64,000 nucleotides of DNA from assembly GCA_018648585.1 (NCBI GenBank), contig JABGQW010000014.1, positions 1 through 64,000 of the forward strand, in the 5' to 3' direction. Each line of letters begins with the position of its first letter. Positions within the stretch are counted from its first letter, which is position 1. Below are positions 58,214 through 64,000 of this stretch, in pieces. This DNA comes from a bacterium. GTDB taxonomy: Bacteria; Patescibacteriota; Gracilibacteria; UBA4473. The notes under the pieces were generated by a model. That model worked only from the letters and a program-made list of their open reading frames with translations. It was not told where the DNA came from and did no database searches. The translations under genes and the position numbers were made by a program.

Positions 58214-59190
58214 GAAAAACGATCCAAAACTCCCTCGATTCGCACCGTCGCGTCGAGGTTTTCTGGGAATTGAAATTTTTCTCCCGTGACACGTTCAAAA
58301 AGCTCGATGTACCGCGCGCTCGCCTCCGCCCGAAGTTCGTCGTCAAGAAATTTTCCCGGATCAGCGTCCGCGTCGTCCACGTCGTACCCACGATCCACGA
58401 TCGCCGATCGAACAAATTCTTTGCTCAACGCTTCCGGCTCCTGGCCTACGTTAAAACGCGCGTCGTACGAATCCGCGATCCAAAATCGAGAACTGTCGGG
58501 CGTGTGCACTTCGTCGATCACGATCAAATTTCCGTCCGCGTCGATTCCCATTTCGTATTTTGTGTCGACGAGAATCAGTCCCCGCTCGGCGGCAATTTCC
58601 TGCCCGCGGGCGAACATTTTCAGCGCGTATTTTTCACATTTTTCCCAGATTTCCGGCGCGATTATTTTTTGAGATAAAATTTCTTCACGAGAAATCGATT
58701 CGTCGTGCGCCCCGGGTTCGGTCGGCTTGGTCGTCGGAGTCACGATCGGAGCTGTAAATTTCTGATTTTTCTTCATTCCCGCGGGCATCGTCAATCCGCA
58801 AATTTCACGATTTAAATGCTGGTACGCGTACCAACTCGAAGTTTTTGTCGTGCCCGTCAAATACCCGCGAACGATAATTTCGATCGGGAGAACTCGCGCA
58901 TTTTTTGTGAGCGAAATGTTTGGATCCGGCGTTGAAATCAGGTGATGCGGAATCAATCCGTCCATTTTTCGAAACCACCACGCCGCGATTTGATTCAAAA
59001 CTTGACCTTTGAACGGAACCGTTCCGAGAATAAAATCGAACGCAGAAATCCGGTCGGTGACGACGATCGCGCGAGTATTTTCATCGAAAACGAAACTTTC
59101 GCGAACTTTTCCAGAATGATGCGAAACCGCCCCAGAAAAAGAAATTTTGTCGACCGTCGAACCCAGTGCCAGTTTGATTTTTTCGTTCAT
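58192..59190 (-). CDS. purC: Phosphoribosylaminoimidazole-succinocarboxamide synthase
   Basis: GKVRESFVFDENTRAIVVTDRISAFDFIL, RVLPIEIIVRGYLTGT, DTKYEMGIDADG, DEVHTPDSSRFW. Confidence 0.96.
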   Translation of the reverse strand: MNEKIKLALGSTVDKISFSGAVSHHSGKVRESFVFDENTRAIVVTDRISAFDFILGTVPFKGQVLNQIAAWWFRKMDGLIPHHLISTPDPNISLTKNARVLPIEIIVRGYLTGTTKTSSWYAYQHLNREICGLTMPAGMKKNQKFTAPIVTPTTKPTEPGAHDESISREEILSQKIIAPEIWEKCEKYALKMFARGQEIAAERGLILVDTKYEMGIDADGNLIVIDEVHTPDSSRFWIADSYDARFNVGQEPEALSKEFVRSAIVDRGYDVDDADADPGKFLDDELRAEASARYIELFERVTGEKFQFPENLDATVRIEGVLDRFSSPDLAE

Positions 59191-59286
59191 CGTTTCAAAA
59201 AGTTTTCAAAAAATATGCGCCGATATTTTGACACAAAAAAAGAAACAAGACAATCCAGCTCCTCATTTTTTTGGAAACGCTCGATT

Positions 59287-59496
59287 TCAATTTTGCTGCC
59301 AAAAATTAAGTTCTGGCGTTTTCCCTTTTGGAATTTGTGCTGCTCGAATTTCCTCAATTCGTGATCGAACTTCTTCCGTCTTTCTTTCGACCGATTCATC
59401 CGGCTCCACCAGATTCTGTAAAAAAGCTGGCAGTCCAAATTTATTTATAATTTCCTTGGCCGACATTCCCTCAAACTCCGAATTATCTGCACTCAT
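59287..59496 (-). CDS. Small hypothetical protein (69 aa)
   Basis: Standalone ORF in a gap: MSADNSEFEGMSAKEIINKFGLPAFLQNL... Confidence 0.5.
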   Translation of the reverse strand: MSADNSEFEGMSAKEIINKFGLPAFLQNLVEPDESVERKTEEVRSRIEEIRAAQIPKGKTPELNFWQQN

Positions 59497-59544
59497 TTTT
59501 AGAAAAAATTATTTTCATTTAATATTTTTAGGTTTTTTTATTTT

Positions 59545-59573
59545 TTGTCAATTTTTTTTGTTCGTGCTAATCT
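59545..59573 (+). promoter_or_regulatory. Sigma70-like promoter of trmD
   Basis: TTGTCA-N17-TAATCT, 7 nt before ATG. Confidence 0.6.
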
Positions 59574-59580
59574 TCTCTCG

Positions 59581-60252
59581 ATGATTTTCGACATTTTGAC
59601 AATTTTCCCGGAAGCGTTTGAAAGTTTTTTGAAATCTTCAATCATCGGTCGCGCAATCACTGCAGGAAAAATAAAAGTTCGACTGCACGACATTCGAGAA
59701 TTTTCAACGGACAAACACAAAAAAGTCGATGACGTTCCGTTCGGTGGTGGCGCCGGAATGTTGATGATGTGCCAGCCACTTTTTGACGCGATCGAGCACG
59801 TAAAAAAATTGGAAAAAGACGACGCTCCCGTAATTTTTATGACGCCATCGAACAAGAATTTTGATCAAAAAATGGCAGAACGATTTTCTGAACAAAAAAA
59901 ATATTCACGAGTAATTTTATTGTGCGGAAATTATGAAGGAATTGACCAGCGCGTACGCGACGCACTCGTGGACGAGGAGATTTCGGTGGGAAATTTTGTT
60001 TTGACTGGCGGCGAACTTCCGGCACAAATTTTTATTGACGCGGTGGCGCGACTGCTCCCCGGCGTGATCGGAAAAGAAGAAAGCCACCAGGAAGAAAGTT
60101 TTAGCGAAAAACTCGGGCGCAAAAACCTCGAATATCCGCAGTACACGCGGCCTGCGAAATTTCGAGAAATGGAAGTTCCCGAAGTTCTCATTTCTGGCCA
60201 CCACGCAAACATCGAATTGTGGCGAACACAAAACTGCAAAAAACAAGACTGA
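59581..60252 (+). CDS. trmD: tRNA (guanine-N1)-methyltransferase
   Basis: MIFDILTIFPEAFESFLKSSIIGRA, DDVPFGGGAGMLM, LCGNYEGIDQRV, ISVGNFVLTGGE. Confidence 0.96.
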   Translation: MIFDILTIFPEAFESFLKSSIIGRAITAGKIKVRLHDIREFSTDKHKKVDDVPFGGGAGMLMMCQPLFDAIEHVKKLEKDDAPVIFMTPSNKNFDQKMAERFSEQKKYSRVILLCGNYEGIDQRVRDALVDEEISVGNFVLTGGELPAQIFIDAVARLLPGVIGKEESHQEESFSEKLGRKNLEYPQYTRPAKFREMEVPEVLISGHHANIELWRTQNCKKQD

Positions 60253-60255
60253 GAC

Positions 60256-60284
60256 TTGAATTTCCTAAAATTCTGTGGTACAAT
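60256..60284 (+). promoter_or_regulatory. Sigma70-like promoter
   Basis: TTGAAT-N17-TACAAT upstream of 60311. Confidence 0.6.
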
Positions 60285-60310
60285 TTCTTGAAATATTTTT
60301 TGAAAATCAA

Positions 60311-61033
60311 ATGAATCAGCCAAAACCTCTCGGTCTCTCACAAATTTTTATGCGGTTTTTCACCGGACTGGGTGCCGGATTCACCGGAAGTATCGTCCTG
60401 GGAATCGTGTTATTTTTGACCTGGGGAATCGTCGGAAACACGCTTTCCGCAACGCCAACGATGCCCGACGATCTCGGACTTTCAATCGCTCCAAATTCAA
60501 CACATCCGTTGTTTTTATTCTTCGTTATTTTGGGCGTTTTTCTGAGCATTTTAATTGCAAATCTCGCCAACGTATTATTGATCGGAATCGTGGACGAAAA
60601 ATATCAGCATCGATCAACACTGCTCAGCCACACATTTTTTGGAAATCTGGCACTTTTGCTTTTGATCATTCCGGTGTATTTTGCGGTCGCCAAAACCTGG
60701 GGACCAGAATCCGCGGGATTTGCCGCACTTTTCCACGTGATTATTTCTTCGCTGTTTTCATTTTTTGTACTAGAAGTTTTGAATGAAAAAAAATATCTGA
60801 TCGTCAACGTGTACGGCGCGATCATCGGCTTGATTTTATTTGCACTCGCCGGACTCCTCCTTTCGGTCAACACGGCGATGCTCGCATTTTTGGCGTTGCC
60901 GATGTTGCTTGGATTTTTTGCTGCGGGAAACGGAATCGCGCAATCAATTTACGCGTGGATTTACACGACGTACGGCAGCGACTTGCTCAATTCCGATACT
61001 CGTTTTGGAGAAGACTACGGAAAAGAAGAATAA
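60311..61033 (+). CDS. Hypothetical integral membrane protein (240 aa)
   Basis: Multiple TM segments, start MNQPKPLGLSQIFM. Confidence 0.65.
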   Translation: MNQPKPLGLSQIFMRFFTGLGAGFTGSIVLGIVLFLTWGIVGNTLSATPTMPDDLGLSIAPNSTHPLFLFFVILGVFLSILIANLANVLLIGIVDEKYQHRSTLLSHTFFGNLALLLLIIPVYFAVAKTWGPESAGFAALFHVIISSLFSFFVLEVLNEKKYLIVNVYGAIIGLILFALAGLLLSVNTAMLAFLALPMLLGFFAAGNGIAQSIYAWIYTTYGSDLLNSDTRFGEDYGKEE

Positions 61034-61088
61034 AAAAAACACTCGCCCCGTGGGAAAGTGCTTTTTAATTTGAAACGTGTTTTTAAAA

Positions 61089-61454
61089 TTACTGTTCCAC
61101 TGTTTCTGGAACTTCCTGCACTGGTTTTTCCGCCGGCGGCGTTTGCACCGAAGCAGCCTGCTGCTGCGCTTGTTGAATTTGTTCTGCTGTACACGCCGGA
61201 TTCACAAGAGTGATGTCCAATCGATCGGCGCCCCGTCCAGAAAAAAGCTGCACTGGCTGACACTGCCGTCCCAGCGAAATAATTTGTGTAATCGCACTGT
61301 CCTGACCGCGCTGCACGCCACTCGCGTATAAATTATTCACTGAATAATTCCAGAGCGCTCGACCAACAAAAAGAATGGAGAAAACGAGCCAAACGATCAA
61401 AATAATAAAACCGATCGACCACGTTTTGCGCTGAAAAGGGTTGTTCATTTTCAT
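61089..61454 (-). CDS. Single-pass membrane protein with Gln/Pro-rich tail
   Basis: WSIGFIILIVWLVFSILFVG TM, C-terminal QQAQQQAASVQTPPAEKP. Confidence 0.6.
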   Translation of the reverse strand: MKMNNPFQRKTWSIGFIILIVWLVFSILFVGRALWNYSVNNLYASGVQRGQDSAITQIISLGRQCQPVQLFSGRGADRLDITLVNPACTAEQIQQAQQQAASVQTPPAEKPVQEVPETVEQ

Positions 61455-61643
61455 GAAAAAAAAGGTTACAAAAGAAACACAAAAAGAACTGTAATTCGTT
61501 TTTTCTGAAGTTTCAAATTTTTTCGATTGAAATTTTTCAAAAAAAAGTCGAAAAAAAAGTTGCTCCCCCCCTCAAAAGCTTTAAAATCCCCGTGAGTTTC
61601 GTTCTAAACCTTTCTCTTTCAATTTTTTAACTCTCTTGAAATC

Positions 61644-62312
61644 ATGAAAAAAATAGCTTTTCTCACCCTCATCTTGGGACTCGGATTTGCCGTTTGTACC
61701 AGCACAGCAAGTGCGTACAAATACGAAGGTCCAAGCGTAATCAACACCAAAAGCCGAAGCTACAAAAAAGACACGCAAACACGATATCTCGATGCGTTGC
61801 GCGCACGATACGATCTTTCTGCAACAAAAGCATCACAAACAATCGAAGACAAAAATGTGTACAACCAGCAGGCAGTACATCGAATCCGAAAATACATCAG
61901 CAATGTCAACGAAGTCGACACAGAAGTTTCTCGAAAAGGAGAGTTGCAAGATCGAACCGGAGTTGTTCCCGTTGCAAATATTCGTTTTGAACGACCAAAC
62001 GCAAAACAAACTTTTCGTGCACGTGCGATCGATTATTACGTCGATGGTGGCGAAGCCAACGAAGAAGCAATGGCCGCTGGCGTAATTTACGGATCAACGC
62101 ACAAAGTAAATCGAAACAACTGGGTTTCTGACATGTACAAAAAACAACTTGGTGCAACGATCTTGCCCGTTCGCGATATGATCCGCGTTCAAGAAAAACA
62201 AGAAACGGTCGGAAACGGACAAGAAGGACAAATCAGTTACAAAAATCGTGCAGGAAATTTTTACAGAAATTTCTGGTCACCAGCGATGAGCACAAAATGG
62301 CTCGAAGAATAA
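61644..62312 (+). CDS. Secreted hypothetical protein (222 aa)
   Basis: Signal peptide MKKIAFLTLILGLGFAVCTSTASA. Confidence 0.7.
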   Translation: MKKIAFLTLILGLGFAVCTSTASAYKYEGPSVINTKSRSYKKDTQTRYLDALRARYDLSATKASQTIEDKNVYNQQAVHRIRKYISNVNEVDTEVSRKGELQDRTGVVPVANIRFERPNAKQTFRARAIDYYVDGGEANEEAMAAGVIYGSTHKVNRNNWVSDMYKKQLGATILPVRDMIRVQEKQETVGNGQEGQISYKNRAGNFYRNFWSPAMSTKWLEE

Positions 62313-62340
62313 TTTTTCTTCCAAAATAACGAAACAAAAA

Positions 62341-62366
62341 AAACCTCGCCACTGCGGGGTTTTTTC
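62341..62366 (+). terminator. Rho-independent terminator
   Basis: aaacctcgc-cact-gcggggttttttc. Confidence 0.75.
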
Positions 62367-62441
62367 TTTTACATTTTTATATTTCAAAACGGAGCTGACT
62401 TCAAAATCAAAAGTTCAATTCTCCGGCGATTCACATTTTTT

Positions 62442-63299
62442 TTACCAGGAAACTTTTTGTCCTTCCGGTCCGCGATGATAATTTCCAAAATCAGAAAAAC
62501 TCATCGCTTTTTGCGCCGAAACACACGGCCCGATTTGACACATTTTTTCGCCCGTTTCGGTGACGCACTGTCCGCAAACGCCAAAGCCACATTTCATAAA
62601 TCGCTCGATCGAAACTTCGCACGGAACATTTTTCTCCAAACACATTTCTGCGATCGCTTTCATCATTTTTTCTGGACCACAGGTTTGCACGAGATCAATT
62701 TTTTCGGTGGAAATTAATTTTTCCAAAACATGCGTCGTAAATCCCTCGACACCCACCGATCCGTCGTTGGTGGCGATCAAAGTTCGGAATCCTGATTTTT
62801 CAGATTTTTTATCCCAGATGAGCAAATTTTCACTCCGCGCACCGATAATCATCGTGACATCGCTTCCATTTTCGGCGTGAGTTTTCCCCGTGAAATGCAG
62901 CGGTGCTGTCCCGTACCCACCTCCGACGAGCACAACATTTTGTTTTTGTTCTTCCCCTTTTTTAAAGGGGGCTGGGGGGATTTTTTCCAAAATTGTAAAT
63001 CCGTGGCCAAACGCGCCACGCAATCCAATTTTGTCACCTTTTTTAAGAGTGAAAAGTTTTTCGGTCGCGGGACCAACTTTGCAAATCGTGAGCCAGATTT
63101 CACCGTCGTAGTCGCGTGCGATGGAAAAAGGTTTTTCGTCGCAGCCCGGAATCCAGAGCATGCAAAATTGTCCGGGTTTGGAATGCAACGTTCCGTGAAA
63201 AACAAACGTGCGAATGTTTTCCGCTTCTTCCCAAAAATCCGCGATCGCGAACGCGCGCGGTTCTGTGTCAACGCCGTGATGTTTTCCGCAACAAGTCAT
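62442..63299 (-). CDS. pyrK: Dihydroorotate dehydrogenase electron transfer subunit
   Basis: FAD/NAD reductase motifs (GQFCMLWIP, KPFSIA, VGGGYGTAPL) and CGFGVCGQCV 2Fe-2S region. Confidence 0.9.
   Translation of the reverse strand: MTCCGKHHGVDTEPRAFAIADFWEEAENIRTFVFHGTLHSKPGQFCMLWIPGCDEKPFSIARDYDGEIWLTICKVGPATEKLFTLKKGDKIGLRGAFGHGFTILEKIPPAPFKKGEEQKQNVVLVGGGYGTAPLHFTGKTHAENGSDVTMIIGARSENLLIWDKKSEKSGFRTLIATNDGSVGVEGFTTHVLEKLISTEKIDLVQTCGPEKMMKAIAEMCLEKNVPCEVSIERFMKCGFGVCGQCVTETGEKMCQIGPCVSAQKAMSFSDFGNYHRGPEGQKVSW
62954..62980. repeat. In-gene palindromic element D (antisense relative to the gene)
   Basis: CCCCTTT-TTT-AAAGGGG then GCTGGGGGGA; minus strand encodes IPPAPFKKGEE in pyrK. Confidence 0.85.
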
Positions 63300-63751
63300 T
63301 TTTTTAGTTCTAAAATTATAATCGGAATTTCTACTCCATTTCGAAGAATATTTGTTTTTTCTTTTTCTTCAAATCCATATTTTTGATAAAAAGGCACCGC
63401 GTTCAACGATGCTTCCACGATGATCGTTTTTGATTTTGAAGAACGAGCGAGACGAATTCCTTCCTTCAAAAGAACTTTTCCAGCACCTTGTTTCCACTGT
63501 TTTGGATCAACAAAAACCGCCACGACTTCTCCCGGTATCGCATGCCCAAATCCCAATATTTCGTTTTCCCGCTTCGCCACAAACATTTCTCCTCGTTCAA
63601 TCGCAGGAATGTATCCCTGTGGCGTTTTATTTTTGAGCTGTGCGTCAACTTGTTCTTCCGTATAAAAATCTTTGTCCCGCATTCGTACCGCAGTTGTGTG
63701 AATTTCATAAATTCTTTGCGAATCCATAGAGATCGCTTTTTCAATTTTCAT
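63296..63751 (-). CDS. GNAT family N-acetyltransferase
   Basis: VFVDPKQWKQGAGKVLLKEGIRLA, ALNAVPFYQKYGFEEKEK. Confidence 0.9.
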   Translation of the reverse strand: MKIEKAISMDSQRIYEIHTTAVRMRDKDFYTEEQVDAQLKNKTPQGYIPAIERGEMFVAKRENEILGFGHAIPGEVVAVFVDPKQWKQGAGKVLLKEGIRLARSSKSKTIIVEASLNAVPFYQKYGFEEKEKTNILRNGVEIPIIILELKK

Positions 63752-63754
63752 CCA

Positions 63755-64000
63755 TTATTTTTTGTGAAAAATTCCGATCACCTCGGAAATATTTTTAAAA
63801 TTATTTTCATCGAGCCACTCTGTGATTTCTGCTTTTGCATTTTTCCAAAAATCATCGCCGTGGTAGTACAACGCCGTCCCAACTCCGGCCAACGTTCCGC
63901 CCGCCATCATAATTTCCAAAACATCTCGACCAGAATTTATTCCGCCGGTGGCGATGATCGGCGTGTTTGGCAGCGCTGCGTGAATATCAAAAACTGATTT
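63755..64000 (-). CDS. pyrD: Dihydroorotate dehydrogenase, C-terminus (cut by window edge)
   Basis: Manual translation: KSVFDIHAALPNTPIIATGGINSGRDVLEIMMAGGTLAGVGTALYYHGDDFWKNAKAEI... Confidence 0.85.
   Translation of the reverse strand, partial: KSVFDIHAALPNTPIIATGGINSGRDVLEIMMAGGTLAGVGTALYYHGDDFWKNAKAEITEWLDENNFKNISEVIGIFHKK

Overview
This 64 kb window looks like a compact, standard-code bacterial chromosome segment of Patescibacteria/CPR character. That placement is inferred from gene style and small size; no rRNA is present to confirm it. I find no CRISPR array, transposase, integrase or prophage. Conserved genes recognised from protein motifs: dnaE, pilT, acpP, secA, rlmD-like, prmC, rpsU, rpmG, folP, tmk, folD, sufC, sufB, a short SufD-like gene, pnp, rpsO, rpsT, lspA, mltG, ybaB, gyrB, purC, trmD, pyrK and a partial pyrD. 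There are three tRNAs (His-GTG, Val-GAC, Val-CAC). Accessory content is mostly cell-envelope: GT4 glycosyltransferase, polysaccharide pyruvyl transferase-like protein, membrane-anchored Mur ligase, DegT-like + FemAB pair, SLH protein, large secreted proteins, and two type IV pilin-like genes. The most interesting signals are: (1) a family of short GC-rich palindromic elements carried in-frame inside at least four unrelated genes, with a related intergenic structure; (2) a 1158-aa coiled-coil, Gly/Asn-linker protein of atypical codon usage lying on the opposite strand between sufCB and a mini SufD-like gene, beside an M15/LAS-peptidase-like protein; (3) a shikimate-kinase-like/PurN single-ORF fusion; (4) a cysteine-rich repeat protein; (5) a palindromic repeat island between the pilin genes whose stem-loop family overlaps the 3' end of purC; (6) several genes with a -10-like box 6-8 nt before the start codon, suggesting leaderless transcripts.
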